DNA of 64,000 nucleotides, taken from contig NZ_JBHRYQ010000001.1 in the NCBI RefSeq assembly GCF_042649125.1, positions 3,224,001 to 3,288,000 on the forward strand, written 5' to 3'. The translations under genes were made by a program, and so were the position numbers. Positions 26,155 through 34,453 of this stretch are shown piece by piece (the first letter of the stretch is position 1; each line of letters opens with the position of its first letter). A model generated the notes under the pieces. That model ran no database searches, was not told where the DNA came from, and was given only the letters and a program-made list of their open reading frames with translations. Source of the DNA: Leadbetterella lacunae (lineage in GTDB: Bacteria > Bacteroidota > Bacteroidia > Cytophagales > Spirosomataceae).

Positions 26155-27486
26155 ATGAAGAATATTTTTAAAAATATAGCGGTTTTCGTAGGGGCATTAA
26201 TGTTAATGACCTCGTGCGAAAAAGACCAAATACAGGCAGTACTTAACTCTTCTGCTGCACCAGCAGTGTCTCTTTCAGCACCCAATGTGGTACTTACCAA
26301 AGATAAAGAAAACAACGACGTATTGACCATTTCGTGGTTAAAACCAGACTTTGGATATGACGCAGGACCTACATATACCATACTTTTAGACAAAAAAGGT
26401 GGTGATTTCTCTAAAGCATATAGCTACGCCAGCGGGTCTCAACTTAGCAAAAGCTTTAAAGGGGCCGAACTAAATGCTATACTTTTAAACCTAGGTTTAG
26501 CACCCGGCACCGCCAGCAATCTAGACGTAAAAGTACAAGCCAAACTAAGCGAAAAAGTGATACTTTCGTCGCCCATTGCGGATCTAAATGCCACCGCATA
26601 TTTAGACAAACTTGACCTTTCTACCCCATGGGGCGTAGTGGGTAGTGCATTTAACGACTGGGGTGCCACGCCTGATGCTCCTTTTTACAAAACCGGCCTT
26701 GCAGGTGTATACGTATCGTATGTAACCCTAAAGGACGGCGAGTTTAAAATCCGAAAAAATAACGATTGGGGCGTAAACTACGGCGACACCGGAGCCGACG
26801 GAAAACTTGAAGCAGGTGGCGACAACATCGTTTCTAAAGCAGGCACTTACAAAATCACCTTTAACGAAACCGCCCTTACCGTAAAAATCGAAAAATATAG
26901 CTGGGGAATAGTAGGAAGTGCATTTAATGATTGGGGTGCCACTCCTGATGCTCCCCTAACTTACGACCCATACTCTGACCAATGGAGAGGAGTTGTAGCA
27001 CTCAAAGACGGCGAATTTAAAGTTAGACAAAACTCCGAATGGAGCGTAAACTACGGCGACGACGGAGCAAACGGCACACTTGACGCAAACGGAGCAAACC
27101 TTGTGGCTACAAAAGGCAACTACCTGATAACCGTAAGCTTTACCGAAAACAAAATTTCGGTTCAAAAAATCACCAACCTTTGGGGCGTGGTAGGTAGCGG
27201 ATACAACAACTGGGGAGCCACTCCTGACTTCACTTTTGTACCTGACTATGGCAACTTCACCAAAGATTTCGACACCAAGGGAATTTGGGTAGCCAAAAAC
27301 ATTAAACTCCTAACAGGCGAAATCAAGTTTAGAGCAAACAGCGACTGGGGCCTAAACTACGGCGATGACGGAGCCGACGGCACACTGGAAGTAAACGGAG
27401 CAAATATCTTAGTTACCGCAGGTACCTACGACATTACCCTCGACTTCTCGAAAGCCAAACCGGCCTATACCATCAAAAAGAAATAA
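26155..27486 (+). CDS. SusE/SusF-type starch-binding lipoprotein with three tandem modules
   Basis: A 443-residue lipoprotein (lipobox MTSC, C21, followed by EKD, a surface-export-type flank). An N-terminal SusE-type immunoglobulin-like domain (about 30-160) is followed by three very similar starch-binding modules (about 163-245, 250-340, 345-443). Each begins WGxVGSxxNxWGATPD and contains GEFKxRxNxxWxxNYGDDGADG. SusE/SusF proteins hold starch at the cell surface and are not catalytic. The strong likeness between modules points to recent internal duplication. A terminator follows at 27512, so the downstream GH13 genes may be expressed less strongly. Confidence 0.9.
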   Translation: MKNIFKNIAVFVGALMLMTSCEKDQIQAVLNSSAAPAVSLSAPNVVLTKDKENNDVLTISWLKPDFGYDAGPTYTILLDKKGGDFSKAYSYASGSQLSKSFKGAELNAILLNLGLAPGTASNLDVKVQAKLSEKVILSSPIADLNATAYLDKLDLSTPWGVVGSAFNDWGATPDAPFYKTGLAGVYVSYVTLKDGEFKIRKNNDWGVNYGDTGADGKLEAGGDNIVSKAGTYKITFNETALTVKIEKYSWGIVGSAFNDWGATPDAPLTYDPYSDQWRGVVALKDGEFKVRQNSEWSVNYGDDGANGTLDANGANLVATKGNYLITVSFTENKISVQKITNLWGVVGSGYNNWGATPDFTFVPDYGNFTKDFDTKGIWVAKNIKLLTGEIKFRANSDWGLNYGDDGADGTLEVNGANILVTAGTYDITLDFSKAKPAYTIKKK

Positions 27487-27511
27487 AGAGAAAAAATCAT
27501 AGGAAAGCCAC

Positions 27512-27544
27512 AATCTGCACGGAGTATCTTCGTGCAGATTTTTT
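27512..27544 (+). terminator. Terminator between SusE-like gene and amylase gene
   Basis: AATCTGCACG (27512-27521) pairs perfectly with CGTGCAGATT (27531-27540) around a nine-base loop, followed by a T-run. It lies 25 bp after the SusE-like stop codon and would partly insulate the two GH13 genes. Confidence 0.85.
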
Positions 27545-27545
27545 A

Positions 27546-27564
27546 AACCCAGTTTATGCATTAG
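27546..27564. repeat. Terminal remnant of the MITE-like element
   Basis: AACCCAGTTTATGCATTAG matches the terminal inverted repeat of the elements at 15394-15505 and 61132-61300, with no second end nearby. It abuts structured repeat copy B at 27566. Confidence 0.55.
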
Positions 27565-27565
27565 G

Positions 27566-27651
27566 GCGTCACCCACAAGGGGTCGGGCTATTCGTTCCCG
27601 CTTTTTGTCGGCCAAGGCCAGTCAAAAGAGCTCCACTACTATCCCTGACGC
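27566..27651 (-). repeat. Structured dispersed repeat, copy B
   Basis: Read on the minus strand, GCGTCA and TGACGC close the element. It carries GGGATAG, GGAGCTC, GCGGGAACG and GAATAGCCCGACCCC in order, the same layout as copy A. It lies inside the Sus-like locus between a terminator and the amylase gene. Confidence 0.75.
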
Positions 27652-27737
27652 AATACACAGCACATGAAAACATAAAAAATTAAGTCTTTAGTTTGCACCC
27701 AAAACCAGCAAAAAAAGAACAGAAAATACAGTTAACT

Positions 27738-29135
27738 ATGCGTAGAATATTAAGTAAAATTGGGGCCACAGTTTTAGTGCTGATAGTAATATCGGCTTGC
27801 CAAAAAGCAGAACAAACACCCGCAGACACTACCCCAACAGACCTGACACAATACCTGAGACCAGAAGGTGTCATGATGCAAGGCTTTTACTGGGACGTGG
27901 AGCCTCGCGGCGACTGGTGGAATACCATTTCGAGCAAAGTAACCGCTTGGAAAAAAATAGGAGTAGACAGAATCTGGCTACCACCGGTATCTAAAGGCAT
28001 GTCAGGTGGCTACTCCATGGGCTATGACCCAATGGACTATTTTGACTTCGGAAATTTTGACCAAATGGGAACTACCGAAACACGATTTGGCTCAAAAACC
28101 GAACTCCAAAGTTTAATAACAGCCGCACATTCGGCTGGCATTGACGTAATAGCAGACATCGTGCTCAACCACAACAGCGGCGGCAGCCTTGAGTTTAATC
28201 CATTTCGAAACAAAGACACCTATACGCTTTTTCAACCCAAATCGGGGTTTTTCCCACGCACCGCCAAGCTATTTCACCCAAACAACATACACGCCAAAGA
28301 CGCCGAAGCACTTTTTTTTGAAGAGCAAGACCTTTGTCACGAACAGCCCGAAGTACAAAACTGGTTTTGGAAAAACGAAAACTCAGTAGCCAAATACTAC
28401 AAAAACACCATGAAGTTTGACGGTTGGCGTTTCGACTACGTCAAGGGTTTTGACCCATCTGTAATAAAAGCATGGCTCACCGAAGTGGGAGGTTTTGCGG
28501 TGGTAGAAGCATGGGACGGCAACACCGACTACCTCAAGTCGTGGGTAGACAAAACCGGTAGCCGAGCCTTTGACTTTGCGGCATTTTATAATTTAGAGCA
28601 AGCCATAGACGGCTCAAATATGAGCATTCTCAAAGACCGGAACTCGCTTTTGCGAGTTGACCCCGAGCACGCCGTAACCTTCGTAACCAACCACGACACC
28701 GAAAAAGAAACCAACCAAGGAAACAGAATTGGCTCTGCTGAAAACAAACTTTTGGCATACGCCTACATACTGACACACCCTGGCTATCCGTGCATATTCT
28801 ACTTAGACTACGAGACCCAACTCTCTAAACCAAAGCTAGAAAAACTGATTACCATAAATAGATCACTCGCAACAGGCACGTTGAGCGTACTTTTTGCAGA
28901 TTTAGAATATTACGTAGCACAGCGAAACGGCGACTCCAAAGTACCCGGCCTAGTAGTAGCCATCAACAACGGAAACGCACCCAAAACTCAGCAAGTGGCC
29001 ACCAAATGGAACAACGCCACCTTATATGATTACACCGGAAATGCATCTCAAACCATAAAAACAGACGCAAACGGCAGAGTGAGTATCACTACGCCCGCAA
29101 AAAGTTACACGGTTTGGTCATTGCAAAAGTTTTAA
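27738..29135 (+). CDS. GH13 alpha-amylase lipoprotein
   Basis: A 465-residue lipoprotein of glycoside hydrolase family 13 that hydrolyses alpha-1,4-glucosidic bonds. I chose ATG 27738 because it gives a lipoprotein signal with lipobox ISAC (C21); a TTG at 27693 would add 15 residues unlike a signal. The barrel begins VMMQGFYWD. The catalytic nucleophile is D233 (GWRFDYVKGF), the acid/base E257 (VVEAWDG) and the stabilising aspartate D320 (TNHDTE). IVLNHN is conserved region I. The length and GFYWD start fit secreted plant/bacterial-type alpha-amylases with a short C domain. It is followed within 7 bp by a second GH13 gene. Confidence 0.92.
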   Translation: MRRILSKIGATVLVLIVISACQKAEQTPADTTPTDLTQYLRPEGVMMQGFYWDVEPRGDWWNTISSKVTAWKKIGVDRIWLPPVSKGMSGGYSMGYDPMDYFDFGNFDQMGTTETRFGSKTELQSLITAAHSAGIDVIADIVLNHNSGGSLEFNPFRNKDTYTLFQPKSGFFPRTAKLFHPNNIHAKDAEALFFEEQDLCHEQPEVQNWFWKNENSVAKYYKNTMKFDGWRFDYVKGFDPSVIKAWLTEVGGFAVVEAWDGNTDYLKSWVDKTGSRAFDFAAFYNLEQAIDGSNMSILKDRNSLLRVDPEHAVTFVTNHDTEKETNQGNRIGSAENKLLAYAYILTHPGYPCIFYLDYETQLSKPKLEKLITINRSLATGTLSVLFADLEYYVAQRNGDSKVPGLVVAINNGNAPKTQQVATKWNNATLYDYTGNASQTIKTDANGRVSITTPAKSYTVWSLQKF

Positions 29136-29141
29136 AATAAC

Positions 29142-30989
29142 ATGAAAAAAATATTTTTATTCCTTAGCCTCGTTTTGTTTTCTACCTTATCTCAAGCCCA
29201 GCAGGTTGAGCATTTTGAGCCGTCTTCGTGGTGGATAGGCATGAAAAACCCAAAACTTCAAGTACTCGTTCATGGAGTCAACATTTCGGATTTTAAACCG
29301 AGCACAAGCTATACCGGTGTCAAAATAACGAAAGTAAATAAAGTAGAAAATCCCAACTACCTGTTTTTAGACTTAGAAATTTCTTCTACCGCAAAACCTG
29401 GGGATGTCACCTTTATTTTTTCTGATTCAAAAGGAAAAAAAATAACCCAAAACTTAAGCCTAAATGCTCGTCAACAAAACTCCGCAAACAGACAAGGCTA
29501 CAACGCTTCTGATGTAATCTACCTAATTACGCCAGACAGATTTGCAAACGGTGACCCAACAAACGACGGCATAAAAAACTACGAAGACCTACCTAACCGA
29601 AACGAAGAATACGGCCGCCACGGAGGTGATATTAAAGGCATAAGCAAGCATTTGGACTATATAAAAGACATGGGTTTTACTACGATTTGGCCCATGCCTC
29701 TCGAAGAAAACAATATGCCCAAACAGAGCTACCACGGCTATGCCATCACTGATTTTTATAAGATTGACCCACGCTTTGGCACCAACCAAGAATATTTAGA
29801 ATTGGCACAAAAGGCGAATAATCTAAACCTTAAACTCATCAGAGATGTGGTACTCAACCACTGCGGTTCGGAGCATTGGTGGATGCATGACCTACCCTCA
29901 AAAGACTGGATAAACAACGAAGGCAAGTTTACCTCTACCAACCACGCCCGCGAAACCCACCAAGACATACACGCCTCTAGTTTTGACAAAGAAAAACAGG
30001 TGCGGGGTTGGTTTGTGCCTTCTATGCCAGACCTCAATCAGCGAAACCCGTTTATGGCAAACTATATCATTCAAAACACCATTTGGTGGATAGAATACGC
30101 CAACCTGAGCGGACTCAGGATAGATACATATCCGTACTCCGAAAAAGATTTCTTGGCCCGATGGTCAAAGGCCCTGATAGACGAATATCCAAACCTTAAC
30201 ATGGTGGGCGAAGAATGGTCTATGAAACCTTCGGTGGTTTCGTATTGGCAAAAAGGAAAAGTAAACACCGACGGCTATGTGTCTAACTTGCCTTCGCTAA
30301 TGGACTTTCCGCACCAAAAAGCAATATCAGACGCGATGAACGAAGATGACGCTCAATGGGGAATGGGGCTAACAAAAATATACCAGACACTGACAGATGA
30401 TTTTTTGTATGCTCACCCTTACAACCTCGTGGTGTTTTTAGACAACCACGACATGAGCCGTTTTTTTACCCAAATAAAAGAAGACCCGAAGCTTATGAAA
30501 ATGGCCTTGGCGTATTTGCTTACCACACGTGGAATACCGCAAATATACTACGGAACGGAAATAGGCATGACCAACCCAAAATCTGACAGTCACGGCGAAA
30601 TCAGAGGAGATTTTCCAGGCGGTTGGGCCGGAGATTCTGTGAGTGTTTTTGAAAATAAAAACCTAAACGATTCTCAAAAAGACCTTTTGGCTTTTACCAA
30701 AAAACTATTGAATTGGAGAAAAAACACTCCGACCATTTATAACGGAAAAATGGTTCATTTTGCCCCTGAAGGTGGCATCTACAGCTTTTTTAGGTTTGAT
30801 AAAAACGATAAGTATTGGATTGTTTTAAATAAAAACTCAAAAGAAGTTACGCTCAATCTGGATAAATATAAAGAGTTGGTGCCTCAAAATGCAGAGCTTT
30901 TTGAGGTTTTAGAAAACGAAACTTTCAAAAACAGCGTGGTAGTTCCAGCAAAAGGATTCAGAATATTGAAAGTGAAACCTAGTAAATAA
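29142..30989 (+). CDS. GH13 neopullulanase/cyclomaltodextrinase (SusA-like)
   Basis: A 615-residue periplasmic enzyme: signal peptide (about 1-19, ending SQAQ), an N-terminal beta-sandwich of the cyclomaltodextrinase type (about 20-115), the GH13 barrel (about 120-530) and a C-terminal beta domain. Catalytic residues are D328 (LRIDTYPY), E357 (VGEEWSM) and D437 (LDNHDMS). MPDLNQRNPF is the neopullulanase-type segment that separates this subfamily from ordinary amylases. By analogy with SusA it degrades maltooligosaccharides brought in by SusC/SusD. The gene is 6 bp from the amylase and ends the locus. Confidence 0.93.
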   Translation: MKKIFLFLSLVLFSTLSQAQQVEHFEPSSWWIGMKNPKLQVLVHGVNISDFKPSTSYTGVKITKVNKVENPNYLFLDLEISSTAKPGDVTFIFSDSKGKKITQNLSLNARQQNSANRQGYNASDVIYLITPDRFANGDPTNDGIKNYEDLPNRNEEYGRHGGDIKGISKHLDYIKDMGFTTIWPMPLEENNMPKQSYHGYAITDFYKIDPRFGTNQEYLELAQKANNLNLKLIRDVVLNHCGSEHWWMHDLPSKDWINNEGKFTSTNHARETHQDIHASSFDKEKQVRGWFVPSMPDLNQRNPFMANYIIQNTIWWIEYANLSGLRIDTYPYSEKDFLARWSKALIDEYPNLNMVGEEWSMKPSVVSYWQKGKVNTDGYVSNLPSLMDFPHQKAISDAMNEDDAQWGMGLTKIYQTLTDDFLYAHPYNLVVFLDNHDMSRFFTQIKEDPKLMKMALAYLLTTRGIPQIYYGTEIGMTNPKSDSHGEIRGDFPGGWAGDSVSVFENKNLNDSQKDLLAFTKKLLNWRKNTPTIYNGKMVHFAPEGGIYSFFRFDKNDKYWIVLNKNSKEVTLNLDKYKELVPQNAELFEVLENETFKNSVVVPAKGFRILKVKPSK

Positions 30990-31005
30990 GTCACTCGTTT
31001 TTTAT

Positions 31006-31041
31006 GTTTTAAAACGGCGTTTAATCGAAACGCTGTTTTAA
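31006..31041. other. Strong hairpin after the Sus-like locus
   Basis: GTTTTAAAACGGCGTT pairs with AACGCTGTTTTAAAAC with a single wobble. There is no T-run on either strand, so it may protect the mRNA 3' end rather than end transcription. The rest of the gap to 31239 shows nothing I can name. A minus-strand frame there is not convincing. Confidence 0.5.
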
Positions 31042-31239
31042 AACCAAATCTCAGCAATATGAGCATTTTTCTTTCTCGAATATCAATCGTGAATATGCTT
31101 ACGTTGAATGCAGCGTTTTTCATCAAAAACATAGAAAGTAAATTATTTGTAGAAAAAATAGTGTAATTTCAAGGCACAAATTAGGCATTCCAAGCGTTTA
31201 GTTTGTAGATATTTCAACAACCTAAAAGACCTTAAAATT

Positions 31240-32847
31240 ATGACATTTGACCACATCGTGGTGGGTGCCGGAAGTGCCGGATGCGTGCTGGCCAATAGAC
31301 TATCCGCAGACCCTTCGGTATCGGTATTGCTGATTGAGTTGGGCGGACCAGACTCCAAGCCCGAGATTCATATACCAGCAGGCTACGCCAAATTGCACCG
31401 AACAAAAGTAGATGCGGGGTTTTGGACAGAGCCTCAAAAGCACTTAAACAATAGAAAAATATACCTCCCCAGAGGAAAAGTATTGGGGGGCTGCTCCTCA
31501 ACCAACGCAATGGCATATGTGCGAGGCAACAAACAAGACTATAACGACTGGGAAAACCAAGGCTGCCAAGGCTGGGGCTACCAAGATGTGCTGCCCTATT
31601 TTAAAAAATCAGAATTTAACGTAGACCACCAAGACGCCTTCCATGGCAACCACGGCGAACTTCATGTAGAATATGCCAAAGGCTTCAAAACACCTTTTAT
31701 AGATCCATTTATTGCAGGATGTACCTCGCAAGGTTTTTATAAAAACCCCGACTACAACGGTCAAAACCAAGAAGGTGTAGGTGCGTTTCAGTTTACCATA
31801 AAAAATGCCAAAAGACACAGTGCCGTTGACGCGTTTTTGAAACCGGTGCTACACCGAAAAAACCTAAAAGTACTTACCAGCACACAGGTTCAAAAGGTAA
31901 TTATCAAAAACGATAAAGCCGTTGGCGTAATAGCCTCTATAAAAAACGGGCCTCCACAAGAAATAATGGCCAACAAAGAAGTAATTCTTTCAGCAGGGTC
32001 GTTTGTTTCACCGCAGCTTTTGATGCTGTCGGGCATAGGAGAAAAAGAAGAACTCAACTCATTTGGAATAGAACTTAAAAAAGAACTTCCGGGTGTAGGA
32101 AAAAACCTACAAGACCACTTATTTTATGCAGTAAGTGGCCTTTCGAATATTCAAAAAGGTCAAAACCATCATGTAAAACCCTTAAATCAGGTTCTTGATT
32201 TAATCGAGTATTTTGCTTTAAAAAAAGGAGCTCTGACCATTGGCCCGCTCGAAGGGGTGGCATTTGGAAGGTCATCTCAAAGTCCCGACCGCGTAGATTA
32301 TCAGTTCCATTTTGCGTCAATTCATTTGGGAAATGATTATAAAGCTGACTTGTATGACATCAGCACTTTTCCGACAACAGATGGTTTCACTATATTGCCT
32401 ACTTTGCTTCGACCAAAAAGCCGAGGAACAGTTTCACTTGGAAGCAAAAACCCTTCCGACCATCTTAAGATTCAGCCAAATTTTTTGGAAGAAGAAAGTG
32501 ACAGAAAACTATTGATAGAGTCTGGAAAAATAGCCTGGGAAGTATTAAACTCTGGGCCTTTTAAGCCCTATTTAGAGAAAATAATTACCCCTCCGCTCGG
32601 AACTTCGGACGAAGCCTTCTGGGATCACATCCAAAAGCAGGTTGAAACCGTTTATCATCCTGTGGGCACTTGCAAAATGGGCGTAGACCCAGCCACCGCG
32701 GTAGTAGATGCTCAGCTGCGGGTACATGGCATCGAAAACCTTCGGGTTATAGATGCATCGGTGATGCCTACCATTGTATCTGGAAATACAAACGCCCCAA
32801 CCTACATGATAGCCGAAAAAGGGGCCGAATTAATTTTAAAATCTTAA
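31240..32847 (+). CDS. GMC-family FAD oxidoreductase (choline dehydrogenase-like)
   Basis: A 535-residue cytoplasmic flavoprotein that oxidises an alcohol to an aldehyde or ketone. The FAD-binding GAGSAG is at residues 9-14, followed by the acidic strand end LLIELGG. GMC signatures are RGKVLGGCSSTNAMAYVRG and GSFVSPQLLMLSGIG. The C-terminal catalytic block has YHPVGTCKMG and the closing SGNTNAPTYMIAEKG. There is no signal peptide. An aldehyde dehydrogenase starts 12 bp downstream, so the pair probably converts an alcohol to an acid in two steps. The substrate (choline, glycol or terpenoid alcohol) cannot be told. Confidence 0.92.
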   Translation: MTFDHIVVGAGSAGCVLANRLSADPSVSVLLIELGGPDSKPEIHIPAGYAKLHRTKVDAGFWTEPQKHLNNRKIYLPRGKVLGGCSSTNAMAYVRGNKQDYNDWENQGCQGWGYQDVLPYFKKSEFNVDHQDAFHGNHGELHVEYAKGFKTPFIDPFIAGCTSQGFYKNPDYNGQNQEGVGAFQFTIKNAKRHSAVDAFLKPVLHRKNLKVLTSTQVQKVIIKNDKAVGVIASIKNGPPQEIMANKEVILSAGSFVSPQLLMLSGIGEKEELNSFGIELKKELPGVGKNLQDHLFYAVSGLSNIQKGQNHHVKPLNQVLDLIEYFALKKGALTIGPLEGVAFGRSSQSPDRVDYQFHFASIHLGNDYKADLYDISTFPTTDGFTILPTLLRPKSRGTVSLGSKNPSDHLKIQPNFLEEESDRKLLIESGKIAWEVLNSGPFKPYLEKIITPPLGTSDEAFWDHIQKQVETVYHPVGTCKMGVDPATAVVDAQLRVHGIENLRVIDASVMPTIVSGNTNAPTYMIAEKGAELILKS

Positions 32848-32859
32848 CCTAAATAAAAA

Positions 32860-34263
32860 ATGAATACGCAGGAAATCAATTCAATTTTTGAAGCTCAAAA
32901 ACAAAACCAATATAAGGTAGGGGCTAGTACAGTTTCGGAAAGAAAAACGAAACTTAAAATGCTTAAAAAGGCTGTGGAAGTAACCTACCGAAAGGCATTT
33001 CAAGAAGCCATGTGGAAAGATTTCCATAAATCTAAAGAAGAAGTAGACCTTTCGGAGATTTTTGTGGTCACCAACGAAATCAACCATACGCTGCACCACC
33101 TAGGGCAATGGATGAGAGACCAAAAAGTGCCTACGCCAATCTCGTTTTTAGGGTCTTCTTCTAAAATAAAATATGAGCCAAAAGGCGTTTGCTTGATTAT
33201 TTCGCCATGGAACTTCCCTATCAACCTCTGTTTGGGGCCCTTGGTTTCTGCTATTGCGGCTGGAAACACAGCCATAATAAAACCCTCAGAAATGACGCCA
33301 CACACAAGCGGGGTTATAAACGAAATGATATCGGCTATTTTTGACAAAAACGAAATCGCGGTGATAGAAGGAGCCGTCGAAGAATCTACCGCACTATTGT
33401 CTTTGCCTTTTAATCACATATTCTTTACGGGGTCGCCTGCTGTGGGTAAAATAGTGATGGCCGCAGCGGCAAAAAACTTGTCGTCAGTAACACTTGAGCT
33501 TGGAGGAAAATCTCCGACCATTATAGATGAAACCGCAGATCTCAAAACATCTGCAAGAAGAATATCATGGGGAAAATATTTCAATTCGGGACAAATATGC
33601 ATAGCCCCTGACTATATTTTTGTGCACGAAAGCGTAAAAGACCAGTTTGTGGAAGAAGCCAAAAAGACCATTGAAATGTTTTTTGGTAGCCAACCGAGTC
33701 AATCCGAAGACTATACCCATATCGTAAACAAAGGCCATACGGCAAGGCTAAAAAACATGATTGCAGACGCCGTAGCAAAAGGAGCAACGGTAACCGCCGG
33801 TGGCACCTCAGATGAGGCAGCAAACTACATAGCACCCACAATACTAGAAAACTGCTCGCCAGACTCATTGGTAATGACCGAAGAGATCTTTGGTCCGATA
33901 ATGCCAATCGTAACTTATAAAAACCAAAGCGAGGTAGTAAAACATATAAACGCAGGAGAAAAGCCATTGGCATTGTATATTTTCAGCAAAAGCTCTAAAA
34001 ACATTGCGTATTTCCTAGATAACACCCGAGCAGGAGGAACCTGTATAAACAACAATGCCCTTCATTTTTTCAACAACGACCTGCCATTCGGCGGCTCAAA
34101 CAACAGTGGCTTAGGCAAGTCTCACGGTCATTTTGGATTTCTGGAGTTTTCAAACGCAAGGGCTATTTACAAACAGCATATTCCGGGTGCATTAGAACTG
34201 CTGATGCCGCCCTACGGCAACCTAAAGTCTAAACTGATAGAACTAACCGTTAAATACTTTTAA
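32860..34263 (+). CDS. Aldehyde dehydrogenase, class 3 type
   Basis: A 467-residue NAD(P)-dependent aldehyde dehydrogenase of the shorter class 3 (fatty or aromatic aldehyde) group. Landmarks are ISPWNFPINL, AAGNTAIIKPSEMTPHTS, FFTGSPAVGK, the general base E213 in LELGGKSP and the nucleophile C247 in NSGQICIAPDY. EEIFGPIMPI and the C-terminal PFGGSNNSGLGKSHG complete the family pattern. It is co-transcribed with the upstream GMC oxidoreductase. The C-terminal tail is hydrophobic and basic, but I do not see a clear membrane anchor. A perfect hairpin follows at 34269. Confidence 0.92.
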   Translation: MNTQEINSIFEAQKQNQYKVGASTVSERKTKLKMLKKAVEVTYRKAFQEAMWKDFHKSKEEVDLSEIFVVTNEINHTLHHLGQWMRDQKVPTPISFLGSSSKIKYEPKGVCLIISPWNFPINLCLGPLVSAIAAGNTAIIKPSEMTPHTSGVINEMISAIFDKNEIAVIEGAVEESTALLSLPFNHIFFTGSPAVGKIVMAAAAKNLSSVTLELGGKSPTIIDETADLKTSARRISWGKYFNSGQICIAPDYIFVHESVKDQFVEEAKKTIEMFFGSQPSQSEDYTHIVNKGHTARLKNMIADAVAKGATVTAGGTSDEAANYIAPTILENCSPDSLVMTEEIFGPIMPIVTYKNQSEVVKHINAGEKPLALYIFSKSSKNIAYFLDNTRAGGTCINNNALHFFNNDLPFGGSNNSGLGKSHGHFGFLEFSNARAIYKQHIPGALELLMPPYGNLKSKLIELTVKYF

Positions 34264-34268
34264 ACAAA

Positions 34269-34303
34269 ACCCCTGATTAGCGAACAAATCTCTAATCAGG
34301 GGT
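34269..34303 (+). terminator. Terminator-like hairpin after the aldehyde dehydrogenase
   Basis: ACCCCTGATTAG (34269-34280) pairs perfectly with CTAATCAGGGGT (34292-34303). The T-run after it is poor on the plus strand and better on the minus strand. Confidence 0.6.
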
Positions 34304-34337
34304 AAATTCTTATGCACGGATTATTACTTTAAACTTC

Positions 34338-34402
34338 AAAAAAAAATCAAGCATTTTATCGTTGGCATTAAAATAATCGCCTTCGAATCTATGCTTGATT
34401 TT
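34338..34402 (-). terminator. Terminator of metG
   Basis: AAAATCAAGCAT (34343-34354) pairs perfectly with ATGCTTGATTTT (34391-34402). On the minus strand a run of nine T follows. The loop is long (36 nt). Confidence 0.65.
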
Positions 34403-34453
34403 CTTCCTAATATCTTATTCTAAACATGCCCTTTGAGCATGAATAAATCATTC

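Noticed and set aside
30884..31132. 82-codon minus-strand frame after the neopullulanase gene
   Set aside because: It overlaps the end of a real gene and the hairpin at 31006-31041; the translation shows no domain or signal peptide.
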